A stretch of 64,000 nt of DNA from an uncultured Collinsella sp. (GTDB taxonomy: Bacteria; Actinomycetota; Coriobacteriia; Coriobacteriales; Coriobacteriaceae). Both the position numbers and the translations under genes were made by a program. Under the pieces are notes generated by a model, which saw only the letters and a list, made by a program, of their open reading frames with translations, did no database searches and was not told where the DNA came from. Every line of letters starts with the position of its first letter. The first letter of the stretch is position 1. Location: positions 3,024 to 67,023 of the forward strand of contig CALAMG010000018.1 in assembly GCA_937925715.1 (NCBI GenBank), given 5' to 3'. This document shows, one piece after another, positions 1-7,006 of the stretch.

Positions 1-1
1 G

Positions 2-220
2 GTTGCGGAGCGTAGAACGGGCGGAAGCACTTTTGCACGGGCCCTCACGCGCTCGAGTATCCCGTTTATCGATATCAGTGACTGTTATTGGTGTGCCGAT
101 GGCGCATCTGTCCCTGAAAACTCAAGTCAAATTCTTGTTCAGTATGATGATCTGAGTCCAAAAGTGCTTAATACCTTGGAATTGCAGCTAATGGGGGCGC
201 TCTGCAATCTAAGTGAGTAG
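2..220 (+). CDS. C-terminal part of an unrecognised protein, cut by window edge
   Basis: One frame is open from base 2 to a TAG stop at 218-220, giving 72 visible residues. The start lies left of the window. I do not recognise the family. The visible part is mixed hydrophilic, with an aromatic and cysteine patch (DCYWCADG) near its middle. The stop codon and the last four residues (NLSE) are encoded by the left arm of the 123-bp inverted-repeat element starting at 209. The gene at 512-1639 ends with the same four residues in the same way, so the native C-terminus of this protein may have been replaced when the element inserted. That it is coding is likely from the clean frame. Its function is unknown. 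Confidence 0.5.
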   Translation, partial: VAERRTGGSTFARALTRSSIPFIDISDCYWCADGASVPENSSQILVQYDDLSPKVLNTLELQLMGALCNLSE

Positions 221-331
221 ACTTTTAGCACTTTGGCGACCAGGCAGTTTTGTAACAAGCTATCTACCTGCGGTTTTGAAAAGCAGGATGACCGGCCTGC
301 TCGGGATGTTCAAAAAAGTCTACTCACTTGC
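209..331. repeat. 123-bp inverted-repeat element, copy 1
   Basis: The left arm is CTAAGTGAGTAGACTTTT and the right arm is its reverse complement except for the last two bases (CACTTGC instead of CACTTAG). Copies 2 (1628-1750) and 3 (11569-11691) have exactly the same length and align without gaps. All share a central TACCTGCGG at element positions 57-65. The arm carries TAA, TGA and TAG one base apart, so all three frames are closed. A GTG frame inside the element (from 213) stays open through this copy and copy 3 but is stopped in copy 2. It is therefore probably not a conserved gene. Confidence 0.85.
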
Positions 332-362
332 CGCGCAAAGCTTCTACATGAGAAAAAATGGG

Positions 363-428
363 GTTTTCAACAGGGTTTCGTCCAGCTCTCGGCAAGCTTT
401 TGGCCAGTTGGGGAGGGCTGTTGAAAAC
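363..428. repeat. Inverted repeat with 11-bp perfect arms
   Basis: GTTTTCAACAG at 363-373 is matched by its exact reverse complement CTGTTGAAAAC at 418-428, with a 44-bp spacer. It lies in the stretch between element copy 1 and the gene at 512. No convincing gene is seen here: the frame from 213 runs through it but has no ribosome binding site and starts inside the repeat element. It could be a decayed mobile-element end or an operator for the next gene. Confidence 0.5.
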
Positions 429-511
429 TTGGCAGTCCGTTCGGCGCCATTTTTGCTGCGTTCGCGCCAATGCGTGACTGATTGGGTTGAAATTCGTGTT
501 TTCCTGTGCCT

Positions 512-1639
512 ATGAAGGATCTACTTTGTGACATATCAGCTTTTAGGTACTGGCGTTTGCCTCCTCAAGTCCGCGCCTTGTGTCCGCCGCTTCCACGACC
601 GGAAGAAGACCGGCAGCGATATGATCTCGCCCGCAACCCGACGGCTGCGGTCGCGCTCGGTTTTCCGTTGTATACATTGGTTCGGACGAGAAACAAACGG
701 ACTTGTCCTGCCAGCATTAGGCAGCGGCTGTTTCTTGGTGAGCTCCCCAGGGAATCCGTGCTGGAAACGGAGCATGGGTTTTTGGTTACGTCTCCTCTAC
801 TGACGACATTCATCATGTCGCGGCATCTGACGGATCTTCAGCTTCTTTTGGTATTGGCGGAGATGTGTGGCTTGTTTGCGGTGTGTGCCCTGCCGGCGGC
901 ACTTGAGGCGGAGCTTTCGCGTGCAATTGATTCGGGCGCGATTTCGACAACGGTCGGTTGGGTGCGCTGCCCGTCCGAGGACGGCACCGCCTCAAATTTA
1001 TGGCGTCGAGACGCTTTGGTTTTGGGCGGAGACCTTGACCGTTTTTGTTCAGATGTTTGCGGGATGCGTTACGGCAATAGATTTATGGCGGTATCGCAAC
1101 TCGTTCCATTGGGTGCCGCGTCGCCTTTTGAGGTCGAGGCGTATTTGTTGCTTGGACTGCCGCGAGCCCTGGGAGGCGAAGGTTTTTGCGGCATAGAGCT
1201 TAATGTTGAAGTGATGCTAAGCGCAAGTGCTCGAGCGATTGTGGGAAAGTCCCGTGTATATATCGACCTACTTCTTTCTTCGCCGGACGGCAGGCGACAG
1301 GTGGCCATTGAATGTCAGGGAAAGGCCTCGCACGGACGCGCAGGGGATGGCTTGCGTGACGCTGACCGCATGACGGCCCTTCAGGCCATGGGCTACGATG
1401 TGCTTCTCCTGACACACAGACAGATATCGGATGAGGATAGATTCCGCGCGATCGTTAAGGCCATATGCAGGATGCTCGATGCTGAATATTGTGATAAAAG
1501 CTCGGATGAGCAAAGGGCTGAGACATTACTCCGGTCTGAACTATTCGTTGACTGGACAAAATTGGGAGTAATTGACGGAAAGATGCCCGTTAGACACAAA
1601 ATGGCTCGATCGTGGACGGCTGCGAATCTAAGTGAGTAG
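512..1639 (+). CDS. Hypothetical protein with C-terminal DUF559/PD-(D/E)XK-like domain
   Basis: A protein of 375 residues. I chose ATG 512 over GTG 506 because MKDLLCDISAFRYW looks like a natural N-terminus; neither start has a good ribosome binding site. The N-terminal two thirds resemble the recognition part of actinobacterial AbiEi/DUF559-type proteins (helical segment LLLVLAEMCGLFAVC). The last third has the order expected of a Vsr/DUF559 nuclease-like fold: a strand with an acidic residue (YIDLLL), VAIECQGKASH, then DADRMTALQAMGYDVL and LLTHRQI. The usual E-x-D of the core reads E-C-Q here, so catalysis is uncertain. The last four residues come from repeat-element copy 2. Codon use is looser and more AT-rich than in the genes downstream, which suggests transfer. 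Confidence 0.65.
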   Translation: MKDLLCDISAFRYWRLPPQVRALCPPLPRPEEDRQRYDLARNPTAAVALGFPLYTLVRTRNKRTCPASIRQRLFLGELPRESVLETEHGFLVTSPLLTTFIMSRHLTDLQLLLVLAEMCGLFAVCALPAALEAELSRAIDSGAISTTVGWVRCPSEDGTASNLWRRDALVLGGDLDRFCSDVCGMRYGNRFMAVSQLVPLGAASPFEVEAYLLLGLPRALGGEGFCGIELNVEVMLSASARAIVGKSRVYIDLLLSSPDGRRQVAIECQGKASHGRAGDGLRDADRMTALQAMGYDVLLLTHRQISDEDRFRAIVKAICRMLDAEYCDKSSDEQRAETLLRSELFVDWTKLGVIDGKMPVRHKMARSWTAANLSE

Positions 1640-1750
1640 ACTTTTGGCACTTTGGCGACTAGGTCGTTTTGCAACAAGGCATTTACCTGCGGCTTTATAA
1701 AGTGATATGGATGGTCTGCTCGGCAAGTTCCAAAAAGTCTACTCACTTAG
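1628..1750. repeat. 123-bp inverted-repeat element, copy 2
   Basis: Both 18-bp ends match exactly as reverse complements (CTAAGTGAGTAGACTTTT at the left; AAAAGTCTACTCACTTAG at the right). The TAG in the left arm is the stop codon of the gene at 512. The interior is close to copy 1, sharing CACTTTGGCGAC and the central TACCTGCGG. The GTG-initiated frame open in copies 1 and 3 is broken here by TAA after CTTTA. This suggests DNA or RNA structure, not a peptide, is what the element conserves. Confidence 0.85.
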
Positions 1751-1814
1751 TTTTTGACGAGAAGCCGATGCCGAAGACGGTCCTATTTCAGGGCGTTAAC
1801 AAGTTCGTGAGGCA

Positions 1815-1848
1815 CGAAAAAGGCCCGAACCAATACGGTCCGGGCCTC
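1815..1848 (-). terminator. Rho-independent terminator of the rubrerythrin gene
   Basis: Read on the minus strand, the stem AGGCCCGG...TCGGGCCT is followed by TTTTTCG. It lies about 35 bases beyond the rubrerythrin stop codon. Confidence 0.8.
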
Positions 1849-1881
1849 ATTGAGCTAGAGGTTATGTCTCAGGCGTTTGGC

Positions 1882-2442
1882 TTAGCCAAAGTAGCGCTTG
1901 AGCAGGCCGGCGAAAGCCTTGCCGTGGCGGGCCTCGTCGCGAGCCATCTCGTGCACGGTGTCGTGAATGGCATCGAGACCAGCGGCCTTGGCGCGCTTGG
2001 CAAGATCAGTCTTGCCGGCGGTGGCGCCGTTCTCGGCCTCAACGCGCATCTCGAGGTTCTTCTTGGTGGAGTCGGTCACGACCTCGCCCAGGAGCTCGGC
2101 GAACTTAGCGGCGTGCTCGGCCTCCTCGTGGGCAGCCTTCTCCCAGTACAGGCCGATCTCGGGGTAACCCTCGCGATGAGCGACGCGAGCCATGGCCAGG
2201 TACATACCGACCTCGGAGCACTCGCCCTCAAAGTTGGCGCGCAGGTCGGCAACGATGTCCTCGGAGACGCCCTCCATCTTGGCGACGCCCACGACGTGCT
2301 CAGCAGCCCACTCGAGCTGGCCCTCCTCCTGCTTCAGGAAACGAGAACCGGGGACGCCGCACTGGGGGCACTTGAAGTCCTCGGGCAGCTGGTCGCCGTC
2401 GAACTCTTCCACATAACCGCAAACGGGGCAAACAAACTTCAT
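1882..2442 (-). CDS. Reverse rubrerythrin (N-terminal rubredoxin + ferritin-like diiron domain)
   Basis: A 186-residue cytoplasmic peroxide-scavenging protein. The start ATG at 2442 has GAAAGGA eight bases upstream, so I reject the longer upstream frame. Rubredoxin-type cysteine pairs CPVC (5-8) and CPQC (25-28) come first, followed by a four-helix diiron domain with the usual glutamates (GECSEVGMYLAMARVA, then EEAEHAAKFAELLGE). This is the reversed domain order known from anaerobes such as clostridia, where the protein passes electrons from NAD(P)H-rubredoxin reductase to H2O2 or O2. It is a single-gene unit with its own terminator. The AT-rich stretch 2545-2610 upstream probably holds the promoter. 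Identification is strong; the electron donor is not shown here. Confidence 0.93.
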   Translation of the reverse strand: MKFVCPVCGYVEEFDGDQLPEDFKCPQCGVPGSRFLKQEEGQLEWAAEHVVGVAKMEGVSEDIVADLRANFEGECSEVGMYLAMARVAHREGYPEIGLYWEKAAHEEAEHAAKFAELLGEVVTDSTKKNLEMRVEAENGATAGKTDLAKRAKAAGLDAIHDTVHEMARDEARHGKAFAGLLKRYFG

Positions 2443-2664
2443 GATTCGATCCTTTCGATCGATGGCGATGGTGCGCTCGCCCGGTCCCATAAGGGCCCTC
2501 TCCGGACGTGCGTCTTGACGAGTTCTATTATCCATAAATGAGACTGAAAGTGAAGCCTATTAGGAATGATTTTTAATAAAACAATTTTGAAATATGAAGA
2601 TGTTGATTGATTAACGATTAGTATGCCGTCTGCGATCTCTGCTGAGTACAATCGGGCGAGCAAA

Positions 2665-2680
2665 TGTTGACCTATCAACA
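2665..2680. promoter_or_regulatory. Short palindrome just before the alcohol dehydrogenase gene
   Basis: TGTTGACCTATCAACA is a 6-bp dyad around CCTA and ends four bases before the AAGGAG ribosome binding site of the gene at 2699. Its position suggests an operator or mRNA hairpin. No regulator for it is seen nearby. Confidence 0.35.
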
Positions 2681-2698
2681 AATGAAGGAGTTTCCTTT

Positions 2699-3919
2699 AT
2701 GCATCTAGCCCGTCGTGCCTGGTGCCGAACATATCAGACGGTTTTTCGCATTGCACTGCCGATCCTGCCCTATACCGAGCCGCGCATTTTGGAGCATGCC
2801 GAGGACGTGCCCGCGGTGCTTCAGAAGCGTTCGATACAGCGGGTTCTTATCGTGACGGATCCCGGCATCGCCCGTCTGAGGCTCACGGCACCGCTCGAGA
2901 CGGCGCTCGCGTCCAAGGGAATTAGCGCTGCGGTCTATGCCAAAACATCAGCGAACCCCACGGTCTCAAATGTGGAGGAGGCGGCGTCCCTATATCGAGA
3001 GAGCGCCTGCCAGGCCATTATCGGCTTTGGCGGCGGCTCGGCCATGGACTGCGCCAAGGGCGTGGGAGCACGCATCGCGCAGCCAAACAAGCCCATCAAC
3101 AAGATGCGCGGGCTGCTGCGGATTCATCGTTGCCTGCCGCTGCTCATCGCCGTTCCCACCACGGCAGGTACGGGAAGCGAGGTCACGCTTGCGGCGGTAA
3201 TTACCGATGACGAGACGCACTACAAGTATCCCATTAACGACTTTGTGCTTATCCCGCGCCTTGCGGTGCGCGACCCCGAGTTTACGCGCGGCCTGCCCGC
3301 CTCCATTACGGGGCAGACGGGGATGGACGCCCTGACGCATGCCGTCGAGGCCTTTATCGGGCGAAGCACCACGCCCTATACGCGCAAGATGGCGCAACAG
3401 GCGGTGCAGCTTATCCACGACAATTTGCTCGAGGCCTATGAGCATGGTGACGACATGTGCGCTCGTCGCAATATGCTTTTGGCGGCGTATAAGGCGGGCG
3501 TTGCGTTTACCCGCTCCTATGTCGGATATGTGCATGCCATCGCGCACAGTTTGGGCGGCCGATACGGAATTCCGCACGGTTTGGCCAACGCGATCATCCT
3601 GCCGCACATGCTTCGCGCTTATGGTGACGCCGCCGCCCCCAAGCTTGCCGATCTTGCTCACATGGCGGGCATTGCGCCGGCTACCGCGCAGGACAGTCTT
3701 GCGGCCGAGGCCTTTATCGATTGGGTCGACCGCATGAACGCCGCCTTGGGCATACCCAAATATGTGACGGGCATTCGCCGCTCCGACATTCCCGAGATGG
3801 CGGCGCATGCCGATGCCGAGGCCAATCCCCTGTACCCCGTTCCACTTTTGATGGACCGTTTGGAGCTCGAGCATATGTATGAAGTCGTTGCGGGTGGTAT
3901 GTTTGAGGACGAGAACTAG
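2699..3919 (+). CDS. Iron-containing alcohol dehydrogenase
   Basis: A 406-residue group III Fe-dependent alcohol dehydrogenase that would interconvert alcohols or diols and aldehydes with NAD(P)H in the cytoplasm. AAGGAG lies eight bases before the ATG. The Rossmann-like nucleotide part shows VLIVTDPGI and GFGGGSAMDCAKGV. The metal-binding C-terminal part has the family's histidines in YVHAIAHSLGG and GIPHGLANAIILPH. Length is normal for the family. The aldehyde dehydrogenase gene starts 9 bases after the stop, so the pair makes the same two reactions that the fused AdhE carries out in many fermenters, but on separate chains. Substrate cannot be read from sequence; ethanol, butanol or a sugar-derived aldehyde are all possible. 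Confidence 0.9.
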   Translation: MHLARRAWCRTYQTVFRIALPILPYTEPRILEHAEDVPAVLQKRSIQRVLIVTDPGIARLRLTAPLETALASKGISAAVYAKTSANPTVSNVEEAASLYRESACQAIIGFGGGSAMDCAKGVGARIAQPNKPINKMRGLLRIHRCLPLLIAVPTTAGTGSEVTLAAVITDDETHYKYPINDFVLIPRLAVRDPEFTRGLPASITGQTGMDALTHAVEAFIGRSTTPYTRKMAQQAVQLIHDNLLEAYEHGDDMCARRNMLLAAYKAGVAFTRSYVGYVHAIAHSLGGRYGIPHGLANAIILPHMLRAYGDAAAPKLADLAHMAGIAPATAQDSLAAEAFIDWVDRMNAALGIPKYVTGIRRSDIPEMAAHADAEANPLYPVPLLMDRLELEHMYEVVAGGMFEDEN

Positions 3920-3928
3920 GAGGGTGCC

Positions 3929-5308
3929 ATGAACACCGAGGAAATTGCGCGCATCGTCGGCGATCAGCGCGCCTACTTTAAGACGCACGCCACGTTTGAT
4001 GTCGATGCTCGACGTCGCGCGCTCGTGAGTTTACGCGATGCGGTGCGGGCCCACGAGGCCGATATCGCTCATGCGCTCAAGACCGATTTGGGAAAGTCGC
4101 ATGACGAGGCCTATATGTGCGAGATTGGCACATCGCTTTCCGAGATTCGACATCAGATTGCGCATGTGGCCCGATGGAGTCGTCCGCGCCTGCGTCCGTG
4201 CGATCTCGCTAACGCCGTGAGCGTGTGCAAAACGCAAGCCGTGCCCTATGGCGTCACACTCATCATGGCTCCGTGGAACTACCCGTTTTTGCTAACACTC
4301 GAGCCGCTCGCCGGCGCCCTTGCCGCGGGCAATACCGTGGTCATCAAGCCGAGTGCCTATGCTCCGGCATCGAGCGCGGTGCTCAAGCAAATCTGTGAAG
4401 AGGCATTTGATCCGCGCCTGGTGACGGTTGTCGAGGGCGGGCGCGCCGAGAACGAAGCGTTGCTCGATGAGTGCTGGGACAAGATCTTCTTTACCGGTAG
4501 CGTTCCGGTCGGCAAGCTCGTCATGGAGCGCGCGAGTAAAAACCTCACGCTCGTGACGCTTGAGCTGGGCGGCAAGAGCCCCTGCATCGTGGATGCGACG
4601 GCAAACTTGAAGGTTGCGGCGCGGCGTATCGCCTTTGGTAAATGGCTCAACGTGGGGCAGACCTGCGTGGCGCCCGACTACCTGCTGGTCGATGCGCGCG
4701 TGCACGACGAGCTGCTGGACCTCATCAGGGAAGAGGCGCGCCGTATGTTTGGCGAGCATCCGCTCGATAACGAGGACTACGGGCATATCGTCAACGCCAA
4801 GCATTTTGCGCGCGTGCGCGGGCTGATCGATCCCGATAAGGTCGTGCTGGGAGGCACGGCGCGCGAGTCGTCGCTCAAGATTGAGCCGACGATCCTAGAC
4901 GGCGTGACCCCCGATGACGCCGTGATGCAGGAGGAGATCTTCGGTCCCATCTTGCCGGTGCTGACGTTTGAGAGCCTAGACGAGGCCGAGACGTTTATTA
5001 CGGATCGTCCGACGCCGCTGGCCCTGTATATCTTTAGCCAGGACCGTTCGGTTCAGCAACGCTTTGTGCGCTACGTGCCCTTTGGCGGCGGCTGTGTCAA
5101 CGACACGATCATGCACTTGGCTACGAGCCATATGGGCTTTGGCGGCATGGGCGCGAGCGGTATGGGGCAGTACCATGGACGCGAGAGCTTCGATACGTTT
5201 AGCCACAAGAAGAGCATCGTGAACAAGGCAACTTGGCTGGACGTGCCGTTTCGGTATGCGCCCTACGCAAGCTGGAAGCACAAGTTCGTGCGCATGTTTG
5301 TGCATTAG
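3929..5308 (+). CDS. Aldehyde dehydrogenase, NAD(P)+-dependent, class 3-like
   Basis: A 459-residue enzyme of the aldehyde dehydrogenase superfamily, oxidising an aldehyde to the acid. The ribosome binding site AGGAGG precedes the ATG. Landmarks are the APWNYPF strand of the cofactor site, FTGSVPVG, the general base Glu212 in LELGGKSPC and the nucleophile Cys246 in GQTCVAPDY. The short length and the hydrophobic, basic tail (KHKFVRMFVH) fit the class 3 and fatty-aldehyde branch (YwdH/AldH type) better than a CoA-acylating enzyme. It is co-transcribed with the Fe-alcohol dehydrogenase. A hairpin terminator follows at once. Confidence 0.9.
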   Translation: MNTEEIARIVGDQRAYFKTHATFDVDARRRALVSLRDAVRAHEADIAHALKTDLGKSHDEAYMCEIGTSLSEIRHQIAHVARWSRPRLRPCDLANAVSVCKTQAVPYGVTLIMAPWNYPFLLTLEPLAGALAAGNTVVIKPSAYAPASSAVLKQICEEAFDPRLVTVVEGGRAENEALLDECWDKIFFTGSVPVGKLVMERASKNLTLVTLELGGKSPCIVDATANLKVAARRIAFGKWLNVGQTCVAPDYLLVDARVHDELLDLIREEARRMFGEHPLDNEDYGHIVNAKHFARVRGLIDPDKVVLGGTARESSLKIEPTILDGVTPDDAVMQEEIFGPILPVLTFESLDEAETFITDRPTPLALYIFSQDRSVQQRFVRYVPFGGGCVNDTIMHLATSHMGFGGMGASGMGQYHGRESFDTFSHKKSIVNKATWLDVPFRYAPYASWKHKFVRMFVH

Positions 5309-5316
5309 AAAAGGGC

Positions 5317-5355
5317 GCAGGTAATACGAACAAGTGTTCCTATTACCTGCATTTT
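5317..5355 (+). terminator. Terminator after the aldehyde dehydrogenase gene
   Basis: GCAGGTAATA pairs with TATTACCTGC, with a further CGAAC/GTTCC pairing inside. It is followed by ATTTTGCG and sits eight bases after the stop codon. Confidence 0.75.
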
Positions 5356-5413
5356 GCGTTAGACTACTGTTATGGAGCACGGATGGGCCAACTCCCTTTA
5401 GAAGGGATTTGGT

Positions 5414-5497
5414 ATGAACGTAAGCGATGTTATTTCGTTATTGGCGTTGTTGATTGCGGCTATCGAACTCGGTCTGTTTATCGGCCGAATGAAATAG
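5414..5497 (+). CDS. 27-residue single-membrane-span peptide, candidate type I toxin
   Basis: The frame starts at ATG 5414, seven bases after AGAAGGGA, and ends at TAG 5495. The peptide starts MNVSDVISLLALL, has about 18 hydrophobic residues and ends in a short charged tail (GRMK). It has the size and layout of the holin-like or Fst/TxpA-type toxins: short polar start, one membrane helix, basic end, isolated between a terminator and an unrelated gene. Type I toxins are normally silenced by an overlapping antisense RNA. I cannot identify that RNA with certainty, but about 235 bases without another credible gene follow and could hold it. Function is inferred; a small membrane regulator is the alternative. 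Confidence 0.55.
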   Translation: MNVSDVISLLALLIAAIELGLFIGRMK

Positions 5498-5733
5498 CCG
5501 CCCCCGCGTAAGCGAAGACGGCCACTTCTCACGATGAAAACGTGTATCGGAGTTGGCAAGACCCGCGGCAACGGGTGCCATCCGTGTTCCTATCTTATCT
5601 GCAAGCGTTCTGTCGCGCAAGCGTTGAGGCAAACGATTGAAGGACGCAGACAGGATGTATTTGTGTCCGCACGGGACCGTAGACTTCTCGATAAGGTTAC
5701 ACACCGGTTTATCCGGCCGTTAGAGGAGCTGCT
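5498..5733. other. Stretch without a credible gene after the membrane peptide
   Basis: Overlapping frames on both strands lack ribosome binding sites and family resemblance. The start is rich in C and G (CCGCCCCCGCG). The region could carry the 3' untranslated part of the peptide mRNA and a promoter for an antisense RNA. The ribosome binding site of the HIRAN gene (GAGGAG) closes it. Confidence 0.3.
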
Positions 5734-6060
5734 ATGTACGAGCCTTCACGTGTTCTTCTGTCATTTCACATTGCAGGATTTCAGTATGCCGATGGCGCCT
5801 TGGTCCTGGGCGATCTTAAAGCGGGCGATAAGCTGACGCTGTGTGCCGAGCGCGATAATCCCCATGACCCCGAGGCAGTTGCGATCTACTATGGCAAGAC
5901 CAAACTTGGCTACGTTCCGGGAAACGAGGTCGGCCCGCTGTCCTTGATGATGTATTACGGCCACGAGGACGTATTTGAGGCCCGCGTGCAACAGGTTGCC
6001 CCCGAGCGCAGCCCGTGGCACCAGGTGCGCGTTGGCCTCTATGTGGTGGATGCCCGCTAG
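5734..6060 (+). CDS. Stand-alone HIRAN domain protein
   Basis: A 108-residue protein made almost entirely of one HIRAN domain: FHIAGFQYADG, then DLKAGDKLTLCAERDNPHD, EAVAIYYG and LGYVPGNEVGPLS. HIRAN domains bind DNA ends. In eukaryotes they sit on SNF2 helicases such as HLTF and Rad5; in bacteria short versions like this one occur alone or with nucleases. The start has GAGGAG eight bases upstream. The acidic small protein at 6079 follows after 18 bases and a metallophosphoesterase after that, so a link to DNA repair or nucleotide handling is possible but unproven. Confidence 0.85.
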   Translation: MYEPSRVLLSFHIAGFQYADGALVLGDLKAGDKLTLCAERDNPHDPEAVAIYYGKTKLGYVPGNEVGPLSLMMYYGHEDVFEARVQQVAPERSPWHQVRVGLYVVDAR

Positions 6061-6078
6061 TCGGCAATGGAGGCGGCC

Positions 6079-6258
6079 ATGTTTGATGACGACGACCTGT
6101 TCGATCTGACAGACGACCCGTTTGAGTGGGATATGCTACTCGATGACGATGAGTTGGAGCAGGACCGTAAGATGCGGCAGGACAAGAACGCCCAGGGTGA
6201 CGCGTCGAAAAAGAAAGACAAACGCCGCCGCGGCCTGTTCGGCGGGCTCTTTGGCTAA
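6079..6258 (+). CDS. Small highly charged protein of unknown function
   Basis: A 59-residue protein if it starts at ATG 6079, which has GGAGG five bases before it; an in-frame ATG at 6067 would add four residues but lacks a site. The first half is very acidic (MFDDDDLFDLTDDPFEWD), the second half strongly basic (KKKDKRRRG), and it ends in LFGGLFG. No known family is recognised. A split acidic-basic, disordered layout suits a binding or linker protein. It is probably co-transcribed with the HIRAN gene. That it is translated is supported by the ribosome binding site and tight spacing. Confidence 0.6.
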   Translation: MFDDDDLFDLTDDPFEWDMLLDDDELEQDRKMRQDKNAQGDASKKKDKRRRGLFGGLFG

Positions 6259-6324
6259 CCGCCGTATCGCTGTGTCTGTATACTTAGCACGAGTTTGACG
6301 CGTTGCGAAATGAGGACAGAGACG

Positions 6325-6870
6325 ATGATGTGGTTTACCGCCGACCTGCACCTGGGCGATACGAATATCTTGCACGACATGGATCGGCCGTTTGGCTCGG
6401 TCGAGGAGATGAATCGCAAGGTCATCGATGCCATCAATGAGTGCGTGGCTGCGGATGACCGCCTCTATATTCTGGGTGACTTTACCTATCGTTTGCCCCT
6501 GGCGGAGGCGGTGCGCCTGCGCGAGCGCATCGAATGTCAGAACGTGACGCTCATCCGTGGTAACCATGACGGCGACTGGGAAGATCCCGACGTACCGCAG
6601 ATTTGGGAAGACGTGCGCGATTACCTGGAGATTGCCCCCGGCTATGCCAAGGGTCATCGTCTGGTGATGAGCCACTACCCTATGCTCAGCTGGAATGGCA
6701 AGGCACGTGGCGCCATCATGCTGCATGGGCATATCCACAGCAAGGGAGACCGCACCAACGCGCGCAACCGCGATCGCGAACGTCCTATCTTTCGCTACGA
6801 TGTCGGTCTCGATGCCAACGATTACAAGCCCGTAAGCCGTGATCAAATCCTCGGCTTCTTTGGACTGTAA
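6325..6870 (+). CDS. Metallophosphoesterase family protein
   Basis: A 181-residue calcineurin-like phosphoesterase. All metal-site motifs are present in order: DLHLGD near the N-terminus, LGDFTY, RGNHDGD, SHYPM and HGHIHS near the C-terminus. The start is ATG 6325 or 6328, preceded by GAGGAC; the frame upstream of it has only a TTG. This size class includes YfcE-like and phage-type phosphoesterases acting on phosphodiesters or nucleotides; the true substrate cannot be told. Tandem hairpins follow the stop. Confidence 0.9.
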   Translation: MMWFTADLHLGDTNILHDMDRPFGSVEEMNRKVIDAINECVAADDRLYILGDFTYRLPLAEAVRLRERIECQNVTLIRGNHDGDWEDPDVPQIWEDVRDYLEIAPGYAKGHRLVMSHYPMLSWNGKARGAIMLHGHIHSKGDRTNARNRDRERPIFRYDVGLDANDYKPVSRDQILGFFGL

Positions 6871-6875
6871 TTCTC

Positions 6876-6947
6876 GAACCACCACAAAGGACAGGCACCT
6901 TTGTCGTGGTTCTGGCGCCGTTGCCATTATGGCAGCGGTGCCTTTTT
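6876..6947 (+). terminator. Two tandem hairpins, the second a terminator
   Basis: The first hairpin (6876-6912) pairs GAACCACCACAAAGG with CCTTTGTCGTGGTTC, with one mismatch. The second (6914-6942) pairs GGCGCCGTTGCC with GGCAGCGGTGCC using G-U pairs and is followed by TTTTTT. The first may be an intergenic repeat. Confidence 0.75.
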
Positions 6948-7006
6948 TGTCCGCGCGGCGCGGTAGAGTGTAGACGGTTGAAATTTGCGTCCATCGAGGA
7001 GCTGCT

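Noticed and set aside
213..515. 100-codon frame beginning inside element copy 1
   Set aside because: It starts in the inverted-repeat arm with GTG. The corresponding frame is broken in copy 2, and it runs over unrelated sequence after the element.
2699..5308. AdhE-type fused dehydrogenase split by frameshift
   Set aside because: The two genes have separate starts and ribosome binding sites, and the aldehyde dehydrogenase comes second and is of the non-acylating type. AdhE has the opposite order.
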